A stretch of DNA of 64,000 nucleotides from Lotus japonicus (GCF_012489685.1 NC_080044.1:23850369-23914368); one strand, 5' to 3'; positions 1-11,355 are shown, counted from the stretch's first letter. The notes: generated from the sequence alone by a model not told the origin. A program made the numbers and translations.

Positions 1-1456
1 GTATCAGCACCAGATTAATTCTCATAAAAATTATTCCACGTGTCAATTTGTTAGAGGATATAATTTTCAATTGATATATGTTTTAATTTTATATATTCTA
101 ACCTAATTAATTGATATTATTTTAGAAGATATAATTTTCAATTGATATATGTTTTAATTTTATATATTCTAAAATAATTGATTGATATTATTTTAAAAGA
201 TAAGATTTGGTCTTTTAATTTATTTTAAATTTATTTTTAGAATATATTGATTAATTTTTATTGAATTTTCGAATTTTTTATTAATTCGGGATTTTATGAG
301 TTTTTATTGTGATTTGCTAGATTTTGTTAGTTTTTATCTATCTTTATTTAATACATTTTTTAATTAATATTAGATTTGATTGAGATTTAGGTTGTTTATT
401 TCTTAATTTTATTTTAATTTATCTTATTATTTATTTTATTTTAAATCCAGGAAATACTTTATTTTATTTTAGATTTATTTATAGAGTATAATAATTAATT
501 TTTCTTAAATTTTCAGATTTTTAATTAATTCACGATTTTATGAGTTTTTGTTGTGATTTGCTAGATTTTGATAGTTTTTATCTATCCTTATTTATTGTTT
601 ATTTTTAATTTTAATTTCATGAAATATTTTATTTTATTTTTGAGTTACTTTTAGAGTATAAATGAATTTTTATGGTATTTTTATTGAATTTTCATATTTT
701 TATTTAATTCAGGATTTTATGAGTTTTTTATTGTGATTTGCTAGATTTTGATAGTTTTTATTTATCTTTATTTAGTACCTTTTTAAAGTTTAGATTTGAT
801 TAGGATTTAGGTTGTTTATTTCTTGATTTTATCTTAATTTATCTTATTATTTATTTAATGCTAATTCTAAGAAAAGGGAGTTGATTTGGTGCTGAGGGTC
901 CACAAAGCTACCATGGACACGCAGAGATTTGATAGCTGCTATTTCTACCTCTGCCACATGTCGCGATCAGGACAGAGGTATGCCGTAAGATGATGTTACG
1001 TGAAGAAGAGTTTATCATGTTGTGATTGATGGTTTGTGTCATTTCAGTTTATCCTTTGTTCGTAATTTAATCCTGGATTCTTTAATTTCACATATTTTGT
1101 GTGTTTTGATCCAAAAGTTTACAAATTTTTGCATAGACCCTTTAACTAATCATTGTTGAAGACGTAATGTTTTGATTCTGATGTAATGTTTTCTCTATTG
1201 TTCTTCTTCCGCTTTTGTATTTTTTTAAACCAGATTTTAGTATAGTTTGTAGAAATTCATGCGTGTGAAGCCATTCTAAACCAGATTTTGGTATAATTTA
1301 TAGAAATTTACGAAACTTAGGATAGCCTGAATTTATATTCATTTCTCAAATTTTGCCCGTTTTTATTCATCATGTTTGAGCTGTGTGTATAAGCATACTA
1401 TTTGCACTGTATGTGAATGATGCACAACTCACTAATTATTTTTTTAATGATGCACA

Positions 1457-1511
1457 GGTCAGTCAAATTGATGAAAGCATATGAAGAGCTCACATTTAAT
1501 CTTCATGAGTA
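1457..1511 (+). pseudogene. Exon-like captured segment in Helitron, unknown gene
   Basis: A short segment preceded by an AG acceptor-like site reads VKLMKAYEELTFNLHEY in one frame and then hits a stop. It lies in the part of the Helitron that is not shared with the sister copy. It looks like a captured exon but I do not recognise the family. A second GC-richer block at 890-990 may be another captured piece. Confidence 0.2.
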
Positions 1512-2391
1512 TGTTTAGCCTATTCTTAAGGTTGGTTCATGTTTTCCTCAAACTCATTAGTTTTGCATATACTCATGTTTTAATATGTCAATTGGGTGAC
1601 TTATCTTACTTTGTTCTATATATTTCCTTAAATTCAATTCAAATTGATTGTTAGTATAAGTTTATTGGTGAAGTAACCACAATTATTTTGGGTGGGAGAA
1701 TTATTTTGTTTTTATCTCACATATATAGATAATTTGTTGGGGTGCGCACATATGGGGCAATACACCATTTTTTGTTTCTCTTGACTGAAATGTGCCTTTG
1801 ATTTTTTGTTTCACAAGGGTTCCACCCCAAGATTCACAAATACACTAAATACAATTCTTTCACCACAGTCCTTTCAAATTGGTGAAGGAGGGTATTTTGT
1901 TCTTCAAGACTTCATTTTGGGTTTCTGTTTCAATCTTCTTCATGAATTGATTTTGTTCTTCAACTAATTGTAAGATGTCATATGCTTCAAGGATTCCTGC
2001 TTTTCTCTTCTTAATCAAAAGCAAAAGGATTGAGGAAAAGAAAATCTTCTAGGGTGCAGAATATTCACTAATTGGAAAAAAAAAATAACACGTGTCATTC
2101 TCAGATTAATTCTCATAAAAAAAAAATACATTTTAAAATTTTAGATTTGATTAGGATTTATGTTGTTTATTTCTTGATTTTATCTTAATTTATTTTTTAT
2201 TTATTTTTAGAGTAAAAAAAATACATTTTTAAATTTTAGATTTGATTAGGATTTAGGTGGTTTATTTCTTGATTTTATCTTAATTTATTTATTATTTATC
2301 TTTCGAGTATTAATTAATATATCCCAAACTTTTTTTTAAAAAGAGTGAGTTTGAAAGCTATAGCTTAAGTTAATTTGTTAATATATTCCCA

Positions 2392-2420
<29 letters not shown>
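2392..2420. repeat. AAT trinucleotide microsatellite
   Basis: Nine to ten perfect AAT/ATA units lie inside the first Helitron. A short reading frame covering it is only a poly-isoleucine artefact. Confidence 0.9.
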
Positions 2421-2422
<2 letters not shown>

Positions 2423-2429
2423 TATGTGT

Positions 2430-2766
2430 GCGGATATGGGCCGGTTGGGTACTATAGTGCCCATACCCGCACCCATACCCACTATTTTTTGCGGGTAATT
2501 ATCTATACTCAACCTCATACCCATTTAGCGATTTTTTACCCTACCCGTAGTGGGTATTTTTTGCGGGTACCCTATGATTTTGAGACCCATTGTCATCCAT
2601 AGATTTAGATTTTAACAAAGATGGATAGCTTCCTGTAATGACATTGAATTTTCTAAAGGTGGAGAGCTTCGAGTTGCTACCCACGTGAGTATGGAGACGG
2701 GTACATGTAATTTTTAAAAACGCGAGTATGGAGATGGTACTATAGTACCTACCCATTGTCATCCCT
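2430..2766. mobile_element. hAT-type MITE remnant
   Basis: The segment is dense in alternating GGGTA/TACCC blocks and ends with ACCCATTGTCATCCCTA, the reverse complement of the TAGGGATGACA terminus common in plant hAT MITEs. A similar motif (CCCATTGTCATCC) occurs at about 2588. No clean TSD could be defined, so boundaries are approximate. It is nested in the Helitron. Confidence 0.45.
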
Positions 2767-3106
2767 ACTTAGTTGGAATAAACACAATAATGTTATACTT
2801 TATGATATATCTTACACAATCCTGATTTGTGCTACTATCACATTAATTTTTTTTAAGATTAATATGTTGATAATTCCTTATATCTATGATTTGTGTTATC
2901 GTCTTCATATTTACGAAGAATGTGAAACGAGTTCCTCTTGGTCTCAATCGGGCTTAGAAGAGAAGTCTTTATGTCCACTTTACTCACCAATTCTGACTTT
3001 TCTATTTCATTCGTTGTTTAATATATTTTTAATAATCAAAGTATTAATTAATGTATCAAATACAATAGACATATTTCTCGTGCAACGCGCGGGTAAAAAA
3101 CACTAG

Positions 3107-3720
3107 TATATTAGAAAAGAAGAACTTCCATAGTGACGTGTCAGCACCAGATTAATTCTTAGTGACGTGTCAGCACCAGATTAATTCTCATAAAAATTAT
3201 TCCACGTGTCAATTTGTTAGAAGATATAATTTTGAATTGATATATGTTTTAATTTTATATATTCTAACCTAATTAATTGATATTATTTTAGAAGATATAA
3301 TTTTCAATTGATATATGTTTTAATTTTATATATTCTAAAATAATTGATTGATATTATTTTAAAAGATAAGATTTGGTCTTTTAATTTATTTTAAATTTAT
3401 TTTTAGAATATATTGATTAATTTTTATTGAATTTTCGAATTTTTTATTAATTTGGGATTTTATGAGTTTTTATTGTGATTTGCTAGATTTTGTTAGTTTT
3501 TATGTATCTTTATTTAATACCTTTTTTAATATTAGATTTGATTGGGATTTAGGTTGTTTATTTCTTAATTTTATTTTAATTTATCTTATTATTTATTTTA
3601 TTTTAAATCAAGGAAATACTTTATTTTATTTTAGATTTACTTTTAGAGTATATTAATTAATTTTTCTTAAATTTTCGGATTTTTAATTAATTCAGGATTT
3701 TATGAGTTTTTAAACACTAG
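3107..3720 (+). mobile_element. Short non-autonomous Helitron, second copy
   Basis: It starts directly after the CTAG of the first Helitron with TATATTAGAAAAGAAGAAC, the same 5'-proximal sequence found in the large Helitron at about 47678. Its body repeats 1-555 of the first copy almost base for base. It ends in CTAG at 3717-3720 followed by T. The usual subterminal hairpin is missing, so the 3' part is probably deleted. A 31-bp segment (GTGACGTGTCAGCACCAGAT and following) is duplicated at its 5' end (about 3133-3195). The reading frame at 3462-3656 is AT-rich noise. Confidence 0.6.
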
Positions 3721-3892
3721 TTTTAAAAAATATAATATAACAAATGATTTAGCAATTTTATCTCCAAATATAATTTTGATTTCCGATTTGCTTTTGGTAT
3801 ATTGTGAAAATATTATTGCAAAATTTTAAATTATAATAACAATGACATAAAATAAAAAAGTTAAAATATTTTTTCACTATAAAATCATTTCT
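3721..3892. other. AT-rich spacer
   Basis: AT-rich DNA between the second Helitron and the LINE. I see no gene, repeat terminus or hairpin in it. Confidence 0.6.
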
Positions 3893-3933
3893 AACTTGGA
3901 ATAGATTGTTATTGCACAGGTTGATGGGGTACG

Positions 3934-5433
3934 TTGTGGAGAAGAATACTGTGTGAAAAATATGGCCTGCCGGAAGATGGATTGTTATTGCACAGGTTGA
4001 TGGGACAGATTCAGCGACCGTCACGTTATGTGTTTGATATTATACAGGTACTGCAGGAGAATGGTATTACTGGTTCAGTTTTCCGGGATAAATGCTTGTG
4101 TGCAGTAGGGAAGGGTGACAGGATCAGTTTCTGGGAGGACCCTTGGACAGTGGCAGGTCCACTGTTGGCCAGCTTTCCGAGGTTATATGCGATGGCGGAA
4201 AATAAGGAAGCAAAGGTGCGAGATTTAGGTGTGTTTGTTCACATGCAGTGGGTATGGAACATTCAATTTCGACGACAATGGTATGGCTGGGAGCATGAAG
4301 TGTATCTTGAACTCTTACGTTGTATCAATGCGGTGGTGCCTAGCGGCAAAAATGATATGTTGCTCTGGTTAGGTGATAATCATGGTAACTTTACAGTCAA
4401 GGGTTATGCTCTTGATGTAGAACAACATCTTTTTCAGCAGCCGGAGTGGGTGATTCCGAACAGGGTGCGGCGCTTGGTGCCTCCTAAGATGGTGCAGTTT
4501 GTTTGGCAAGCGGTGTCTGGGAAGTTCGCGGTAATGGATAATCTTCAGAGGCGAGGTGTCTTGGTTGATGGGGAGGGTGTGTGTGTCTTATGTGGCCATG
4601 AGTTGGAAACTGTGACTCACTTATTCATAACATGTGATTTTGTTTCAGAATTGTGGGATAGAGTTATGAGAAGGGAAGGAGTTGTGTCGGGTAGACCAGG
4701 TGATTTGGTGGGATTATTACAGCAATGGGAGGAGCTGAGAGTAACGACGGCGAGGGAGCTGTGGTGTTTAATTCCATATGGTATGTTGTGGACAGTTTGG
4801 ATGGAGAGAAATGCTGTTGTTTTCCATGGTAAGGCTGCGGTACTGGACCACGTGTGGGATTCCCACCTCACAAAAATTTACTGGTGGGTGAAAGGGTCCA
4901 ACTTGGAGTGTTCTTATAGCCTATATGATTTTGTGCAACATTTTGACAAGGTAGGTGTGGAGATACTCAGAAAGCAGCCACGGTTAGCTGTATGGTGTCC
5001 ACCGGAAAGAGGGGTGCTGAAATTTAATGTGGATGGTGCGGTGAGGGGAACGCCGGGGAGGGGTGGTATTGGTGGTGTGGTGCGCGATTGGTCGGGAGAA
5101 GTGAGGGGGTATTTTTCAAAGTCGGTTGGGGTGGTGTATGCGTATGAGGCGGAAGTTCTGGCTATTCGACATGCTCTTGACTTTTGTAAGGGTTTCAACT
5201 TACGTCATGTGTGCCTGGAAAGTGATTCAACCCTCGCCATTGGCTGGACTCTTCGCTCTGCAAATAGGCCCTGGAAATTGTTAAATGAATTACAGGCAAT
5301 TGATTTCTTGAGGGAAGAGGTAGATTGCTTTAAGGTGGTGCATGTATGGCGTGAGGCTAATGACAGGGCAGATGCTTTGGCTAAGGAGGGGGTGGAGAGG
5401 GAGCAGCAGCCATTATGGGTTTATGGTGCATGA
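3934..5433 (+). pseudogene. LINE ORF2 C-terminal remnant: zinc-binding RT domain plus RNase H
   Basis: The frame is open for about 499 codons. The first codon is TTG and is only where the frame opens after a stop at 3922, so it is not a genuine start. Residues 1-100 match the region just after reverse transcriptase (WRRILCEKYG, GKGDRISFWEDPW). Residues about 185-260 are the zf-RVT domain (RRLVPPKMVQFVWQ; CVLCGHELETVTHLFITC with paired cysteines and His). Residues about 365-490 are a plant LINE RNase H fold, with acidic residues in FNVDGAV, AYEAEVLAIRHAL, LESDSTLAI and WREANDRADALA. No RT catalytic motif is present because of 5' truncation. The function in an intact element is removal of the RNA strand during insertion. 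The intact frame suggests a fairly recent insertion. Confidence 0.85.
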
Positions 5434-5551
5434 TGGGGGGGCTTGGGAGTGGAATTCCCGTGGAGTGGCCATTGAGCGTGATGAGGCTTTGGAATTATTG
5501 GTTTGTTTGTGTTTTGCAGGTTGCTCAAAAATGATTCAAGGAAATGATTGC

Positions 5552-5894
5552 TATTAGAAATTGGGAGGCCTATACTCAACCACAAAAGCTAGCTCAAGAG
5601 TTGAGGTTTGCACTACCCTTATAAAGCTTATCTTGGCTCTATCTCTAGCCAATGTGGGACTTTTAACACACCCCCTCACGTCCAGGATTGAACAGACTGG
5701 AACGTGGGATTAACAACGGGTGGCCCAACAATGGGAGGTCTCCACAACAAATGGATCTAGGATAGGCTCTGATACCATATTAGAAATTGGGAGGCCTATA
5801 CTCAACCACAAAAGCTAGCTCAAGAGTTGAGGTTTGCACTACCCTTATAAAGCTTATCTTGGCTCTATCTCTAGCCAATGTGGGACTTCTAACA
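5552..5894 (-). mobile_element. TRIM (miniature LTR retrotransposon)
   Basis: Two 117-bp direct repeats (5552-5668 and 5778-5894) flank a 109-bp middle. Read on the minus strand each LTR begins TGTTA. A primer-binding site TGGTATCAGAGC, complementary to initiator-Met tRNA, lies at 5766-5777 next to the 5' LTR, and a purine-rich tract (GTGAGGGGGTG) precedes the 3' LTR. A 5-bp TSD, ATTGC, flanks it (5547-5551 and 5895-5899). It has no coding capacity, so it would need proteins from another element. It sits in the LINE 3' UTR. Confidence 0.92.
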
Positions 5895-6325
5895 ATTGCT
5901 GCTGCTGTATTGATGGTTTCGTGATGCTCTGGTTTATTAACTTGCTGTTGTTCGAGTGGTGCCTTCAAAGTAAGGTTGTGGAGGTTGAATCAACAAAAAG
6001 CTTGCTGCAGCAGCTTTTATATTAGTGCATGCTATAGTATATTCAACGACATGGATGGCTCTAAAGGATAGGATTGGTTTCATTTATTTTGTTTTTAGGT
6101 GCAGTTTGGCTATTTCAAGTTAGTAGTACTCTTTTTCCTTGCTTGGTTCTTTTCCCATTAGATTTTGCCAAGTAAGGTTTTAATGAGGCTATTTCTTGGG
6201 ATATCTATTGTGCCATTCTGCGGGTTGGTGGTGGGATTTGTACTCTGTTCTTGCATTGAGTTGTTTTTGACTCATGCGTCTACTAATAAAGTATTCACTT
6301 CTTTTTTCAAAAAAAAAACTTGGAA

Positions 6326-7205
6326 ATTTGTCAATGATAAATTTGTAAAACATAAAAAATATAGGAAAACAATAACAACATATAAAATACTTTATTAATA
6401 TATATCACAACTAATTACAATTTCAAGTTTAGATTACTTTTAATTGTTATTGATTCAATATTATGAAAGTATTAAATAATAAATAAAATTAAATAAGTTT
6501 TGAATCATAAAAATATTCGTTAACTAATATATTTAAAAATGTGAAATCCATAAAAAACAATATAAATATGGAAAATTTCATTGTATGCTTTGTAAAGTAA
6601 TTGAGAAAATGAAATAAAATAAATCACATATGGTTTTTATATAATTTAATATGTAAAAATGAATATACGTGCGAGCTCTGTGCAGCATCAAAGAGATTCT
6701 TATTCAGAAAAGCTATGGAGCGTCTCACTGTTAGTTTGCGTGATGTAGATTTGTGCGGGTAGAGAGTTGCCATTTTGCGTTATTTCCGTGCTTTGTTTTC
6801 TTGGGCATGATTGATTTTATCTTGAGACACATTTTTGGTTTCTTGTTTTTATTGTTTGCGTTGTACTTTGTCCATTATCAAGACGACTAAAATTTTGACC
6901 GTTTTCAATTCAATAAAAATTTTGTTCTCCAAAATATATTAAATTCAATAAAACTTAAAATTAATTGATTTTGGATATTGAAAACCTTAATTAACATGTA
7001 AATATTAAAATTTAGAAATCCATAGAAAAGTATCAAAATATACGGAAAAAAAATACTCAAAGTCAACTGTGGTAATCTACATTATATAAATCTTCCTCAA
7101 CCTCACTTTACACTTTGAGTTAGCCATATTTCAAAGACAAGACATGTCATTAACTAAATTTGTAAAAAAATTAAATTTAATTAATACTATTCTCACATGT
7201 TTGAA
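6326..7205. other. AT-rich intergenic DNA
   Basis: No reading frame, TSD-bounded repeat or RNA gene is evident. The stretch 6680-6800 is less AT-rich but matches nothing I recognise. Confidence 0.6.
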
Positions 7206-7207
7206 AT

Positions 7208-7350
7208 AGTCTCGAAGGTTAGCTCAAGTAGTAAGAGATAAGAGATATAAGGGTTGGGTGGGATGAAGGGTGAAAGGTCCAGGTTCGAACCCTGAGAAGA
7301 GACTAATTTACTAACATTACTAACAACTAACATTTGCCAATAAAAAAAAT
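7208..7350 (+). mobile_element. tRNA-derived SINE
   Basis: RNA polymerase III internal promoter boxes are visible: a box A-like TTAGCTCAAGTAGT at 7219-7232 and a canonical box B GGTTCGAACCC at 7282-7292. They are followed by a short non-tRNA tail ending in an A-run (about 7341-7349). The sequence cannot fold as a full tRNA, since the acceptor and anticodon arms are not paired, so it is a SINE rather than a tRNA gene. I could not define a TSD. Confidence 0.6.
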
Positions 7351-7379
7351 GATTGCCAAAGAGTTCAAAACTGTTTATG

Positions 7380-8460
7380 CTATAAGTGCATGTTCTACGT
7401 CAACTTCATATCAATCGGCCTAGCACCCAAATGCATCGGGCAACCTGACCAAAGACTCGAGGTCCAAATGAGCCTTGGATGATTCAGATTGTAAACCTGC
7501 TTCTAGCTAGACCTATGGATTCTAATATCAAATTGTCACACACTTATGGTGATCCATTAGAATATATTTATCACTTCTCAGTATAGAAGATTAAATGGTC
7601 GCCTACTTTAATTACCTCATTTGTTTTGTGATTGGGGGAAACCTACCAAGCAGGGTAGGGGGTTGGAGGACGTTGTGTTGAGGATGGGAGAGATGCAGAT
7701 TCGAGTAGAGAGGGTGCACCCAAGAGGGGGGGGGGTCCTACAAGGCACTCCAATGCTTAAGTTAGTTCAGGTAGTTGATGGTGAAGGAGTTTAGTGTAGA
7801 GAGTTAGGAAAAAAGATAAGTTACCTTGGCCCCAGCTACAAGGGGCCTTTTATATCAGAGAGAGAGAGAGGTCAAGATATCTCTCACGAGAAGCGATGAA
7901 AACCTAGGATCAGAAGCGATTCTCCTCCGTTAGATTAGTCTGCATTTCCTGCAAGCCCAAGGGATCCTACGGCTCAGGTTTTCTAGTAACTGCTGACTAG
8001 GCCTCGAGCCTCGATCCTAATCTTTAGCCCTAGGGTGTAGGGTCTTTAGCCGTAGGGTGTAGGGTATGTGATGTGACATATGAGTTGATTTGAACCTGTC
8101 TTCCTGCTGTGGTAAGCCGTGAGCAACCTCCTCATCACTTCAGGCAACTCCTGGACGTTCCTCCTAGATAGGGACGATCGTCCCGCATGTCGATCTCGTC
8201 TTGGAACGGTAGTCGGGTTGGGATGTGCCTCGGCCTTAGTATCGTGGTCGGGTACTTCAAGGCGGTCGTCCAATTAGGTATATGGGGGTGATCAGGTATT
8301 TTGCCGACTCCCAAAACATTTTTCTTAACCAAATTTAGCCATTTCATGGCTGCACCAAGGATCGCTCATCTTAGATGTTGTTGGTGTCACTACCTACTTC
8401 GGTTTCTTAAAGGTATTGTAGGGCAATGATTGATTTTTTTCCTCCAATTCTAATTTGAGC
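7380..8460 (-). mobile_element. Decayed LTR-retrotransposon fragment
   Basis: The region has the look of a plant LTR and flanking leader: a G10 run (about 7727-7736), a TATA-like box on the minus strand at about 7850 (GATATAAAAGG), a GA microsatellite at 7857-7870 and a 20-bp direct repeat around 8028-8065 (CCGTAGGGTGTAGGGT). No paired LTR, PBS or protein domain is found, so the call rests on general character only and the ends are arbitrary. Confidence 0.3.
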
Positions 8461-8477
8461 ATTAAGGGCTATGCAGA

Positions 8478-8997
8478 TAGAGATGGCAGGAAAAGCCACA
8501 CCCGCGGGGCCCGACCTAAACCCAACCCGAAATTTCAGGTGAAACCCGATTTCTTTGGGTTTAGGTTTAGGTTTGGGTTTCACCCTAATTTAAAAACCTG
8601 TTTGGGTTTGGGTGTGAGATTGATTAAACCCGCACTCAAACCCAAACTCAAACCCTAAGTCTTATGCATATAATTATCGACCCTTATATATATTATTAAA
8701 GTTACTAAGTAGGGTTTTCTTTAAGGTAGAAAATCCATGAATTATGTTGTTTATCAGCTTATGTTCATGAGCTATATTTTTTCCTTTGTATTGGAGAGAT
8801 GATGAGGTTTAATCAGCTTATGTTCATGTTGTTCTCTTATGTACATGTTGTTTCCAGGTCGGGTTTTTGGGTTTTTTTGGCGGGTTCGGTACTCACATCG
8901 GGTTTTGGGTTTTGGTTTGGGTAACCCGAAACCCAGGGATTTGGGTTCGGGTGTGGGAATGGTCAAACCTGCACCCACGGGGCCCGTTGCCAACCCT
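8478..8997. mobile_element. hAT-type MITE rich in GGGTTT/AAACCC
   Basis: Imperfect terminal inverted repeats (left TAGAGATGGCA, right complement AGGGTTGGCAA) are flanked by an imperfect 8-bp TSD, TATGCAGA (8470-8477) and TATGTAGA (8998-9005). Eight-base duplications are the hAT signature. The interior has runs of GGGTTT and AAACCC in inverted orientation, so the whole element could fold on itself. It has no coding capacity. Confidence 0.65.
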
Positions 8998-9539
8998 TAT
9001 GTAGACTCTGATTGGGGCAGTTGTGTTGTGTGGACACCACAAAATCATGCGTAATTCTAATGGGCAAGGACTGAGTGAATAATGTTACTAGTCTATGAGG
9101 AAAAAAGAACAAAATCTAACTGGTGTGGGACTTTTAAAATATGAAAAGGCATATCATACTTCAACTTGCATACAAATGCTTAATTAAGTTTTTGGTCCCT
9201 ATGTTTTGCCATAAATCTGGTTTTCGTCTTTTGCCGGCGTAAGTGTGGGGACTGGTCCCCAACTTTTGTACAAATGTTTGGTTTTGGTCCCTCTGGCCGC
9301 CTCGGTCAACGTCGGAGCTCCAGGACTCATATGTGGCATTGCCACGTCATTTAATGAGCCTTGGTCGATTTTTTTTCATTAAAAAATTAAAAGTTTGAGA
9401 CACTCTAATTAATAATTAATCTCCTTCCTAATTTTAACACACTAGTTAACCTCTTGCTTAGTTTTAAGACACAAATTAACATTGATTGAATATAACACTC
9501 ATTAATTCACTCCCCAACTAAATTAGGAACTCACCAGAA

Positions 9540-9680
9540 TTGAAGAAGAGAGAAAGAAAAAGAGGAAGAAGAAAGAAAGAAGGAAGAAAGAAGCTGGCGA
9601 CGAAGGACCCAGAATCGAAGAAAAAGACGAAGAACCTAGAATCAAAGAAGAAGACCAAGAACCCAGAAGCTTGCAAGGTT
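9540..9680 (+). repeat. Purine-rich GAA low-complexity stretch
   Basis: Repeated GAAGAA/AAAGAAG units encode a lysine- and glutamate-rich frame (9540-9755) that I regard as a low-complexity artefact. It may be a transcribed 5' leader captured by the MULE, because a GT donor-like site (AAGGTTAGTA) follows it at 9676. Confidence 0.4.
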
Positions 9681-10125
9681 AGTACTTCGCTCTCCCTTTG
9701 TTATTGCTTACCAATATGCTTTCGTAAAAGGGAAAAAATGGTGCTGCTTTCGTAAATGGGGGAAAAAGGGGAAAATGGTGTTTTTTTAGTTGGATTTCAT
9801 GTTCGAATATGGGTTTTGGGTAATGCACTGTTACTGGGTTTATTGTTATGGGTGTTAAGTTGATTTGGGGTATTAGATTTTGGTTTTTGGTTAGAGTTTT
9901 CGATTTGCAAACCTGGGTATTGATTATTCAGGTTTTTGGTTAGGGTTTTCCATTTTCAATTCTGGGTATTAATTATTTTGGTTGTTGGTTAGGGGTTGAA
10001 TTTGAATGTTGGTTAAGCTTTTTGTCTACCCCTCCATGCTCTCCATGGTACACATTTTGATCGATTTGGGGTTGAATTTGAATGTTAGTTGCCTTCAATG
10101 TCTTGTGCGAGTATTTATTTTTATT

Positions 10126-11355
10126 AAATCATAAAAATATGCTAGTAGAGACACTTTTTTAACACGCTAAAAAATCTTAAGTACTATCAGAACACCTTTC
10201 TTTATTAGTTAAAATTTACAATAGTGTCTCGTAAAAAGATCATGAGATTGCACATTTTTTATTTGCATACAGACATGAATTTCTTAAAATAATTTAAATT
10301 TACATAAAAAATATTGTTGCTCATATTTCTCTAATGAATTCTTTTTTTACAAAGGAAGTTTCAATTAAGCTACTTAAAAGTTTCCTAAAAAAACTACTTA
10401 AAAGTAAAAATGAGGGTTTTAAAAATACCTATGAAATCTATAATCAATCGCCCATCTGACAAACGTCCTGAAAGATGTTTGAAGTATGTCATGCCATAAG
10501 GGGTATCGTCAGGTAAAGGGTCATACGTCTTAAAAGCATTTTTTGTGTCACATACGGAGTCACCAAAGTTAAAAATAGCTTCGTTATGGAGAGGTTCGAC
10601 ATTCAAAAGAATGGTGTGTGTTATGATGGAGAGTAGAAAAATTTGATTATCATGTTGTTGGGTGATAGGAAATGTGTGTGATGGTGGATGCTTGGTTGCT
10701 TGATTATCATGTGTGTGATGATGTGATGTGTGTTATATAGAGGATTCAATTTTATTATTGCGAACGGTTCACCCTTTTAGTAGAGTCATCTATATAACAC
10801 ACATCACACCATCACACACATGATAATCAAGCAACCAAGCATCCACCATCACACACATTTCCTATCACCCAACAACATGATAATCAAGATTTTCCTACTT
10901 TCCATCATAACACACATCTTTCTTTTAAATGCCGACCCTTTCCCATACGAAGCTAGTTTTAGCTTTGGCGAGTGACACAGGAAATGCTGCTAAGACGTTT
11001 GGCCCCTTACCTGACGATACTCCTTATGACATGACTCACTTCGAACTTCCCTCCGGTTGTTCATCAGATGGGCGATTGCATTTAAGTAGTTTTTTTAGGA
11101 AAATAAGTAGCTTAAATAAAACTTTCTTTGTGAAAAAAAATTCATTGGAGAAATATGAGAAACAATATTTTTTATGTAAATTTAAATTATTATAAGAAAT
11201 TCATGTATGTACGCAAATAAAAAATGTGTAATCTCATGATTTTTACGAGACATTACTGTTAATTTAAACAAATAAAAAATGTGTTATGTTACTACCTTAA
11301 GAATTTTTAGCATGTTAAACAAATATCTCTACTAGCATAATTTCATGATATAATA
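10126..11355. repeat. Long inverted repeat (about 0.6-kb arms) containing GDSL exon 1
   Basis: The left arm 10126-10740 and the right arm 10790-11355 are reverse complements over nearly their whole length, with a 49-bp spacer. Matches include TGTGTTATATAG (10729-10740) against CTATATAACACA (10790-10801), the ATGATAATCAAGCAACCAAG block, and the outer ATGCTAGTAGAGA motif. Each arm carries the upstream region, first exon and start of the intron of the GDSL gene. The arms differ by scattered substitutions and small indels. Transcription through it would give a long hairpin RNA. Confidence 0.85.
10430..10606 (-). pseudogene. GDSL esterase/lipase first exon, inverted duplicate
   Basis: Minus-strand copy of the GDSL first exon. 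It keeps block I of the family, the catalytic serine in EAIFNFGDSVCDT, and the following conserved PYGMTYF...GRLSDGRLIIDFI. A GT donor (ATAG|GTATTT) follows the exon at about 10430. No further exons lie on this strand, so it is only an exon copy forming the left arm of the inverted repeat. Confidence 0.82.

Larger units (their letters stand above)
1..3106 (+). mobile_element. Helitron, 5' end outside the window
   Basis: The 3' terminus is seen directly: a GC-rich hairpin at 3079-3095 (7-bp stem with two G-T pairs, loop AAC) lies about 10 bp before CTAG at 3103-3106, followed by a T. This is the CTRR terminus and subterminal hairpin of Helitrons, which insert between A and T. The AT-rich body at 1-860 is repeated at 3140-3713 and partly at 2100-2320. 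No Rep/helicase reading frame is visible, so this is a non-autonomous copy. The segment 868-2040 is not shared with the neighbouring copy and may be captured DNA. The true 5' end is not in the window. Confidence 0.72.
3902..6316 (+). mobile_element. 5'-truncated LINE (L1-like, with RNase H)
   Basis: The insertion is bounded by a 9-bp TSD, AACTTGGAA, at 3893-3901 and 6317-6325; the right copy abuts an A-run (about 6309-6318), as expected from target-primed reverse transcription. It holds only the 3' end of ORF2 (3934-5433) and a roughly 880-bp 3' UTR. The 3' UTR is interrupted by a TRIM at 5552-5894. Endonuclease and reverse transcriptase are missing, so it is dead on arrival. Confidence 0.85.

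Noticed and set aside
2375..3106. Small frames in the first Helitron (75-116 aa)
   Set aside because: Low-complexity AT-rich or microsatellite-driven translations without homology.
7208..7300. Possible tRNA gene (box A and GGTTCGAACCC box B)
   Set aside because: No acceptor or anticodon stem pairing is found, and an A-rich tail follows. It is better read as a tRNA-derived SINE.
8550..8600. Interstitial telomere-like repeat (GGTTTAGGTTTAGG)
   Set aside because: Only two imperfect TTTAGG units amid GGGTTTG variants within a TSD-bounded hAT MITE; not a TTTAGGG array.
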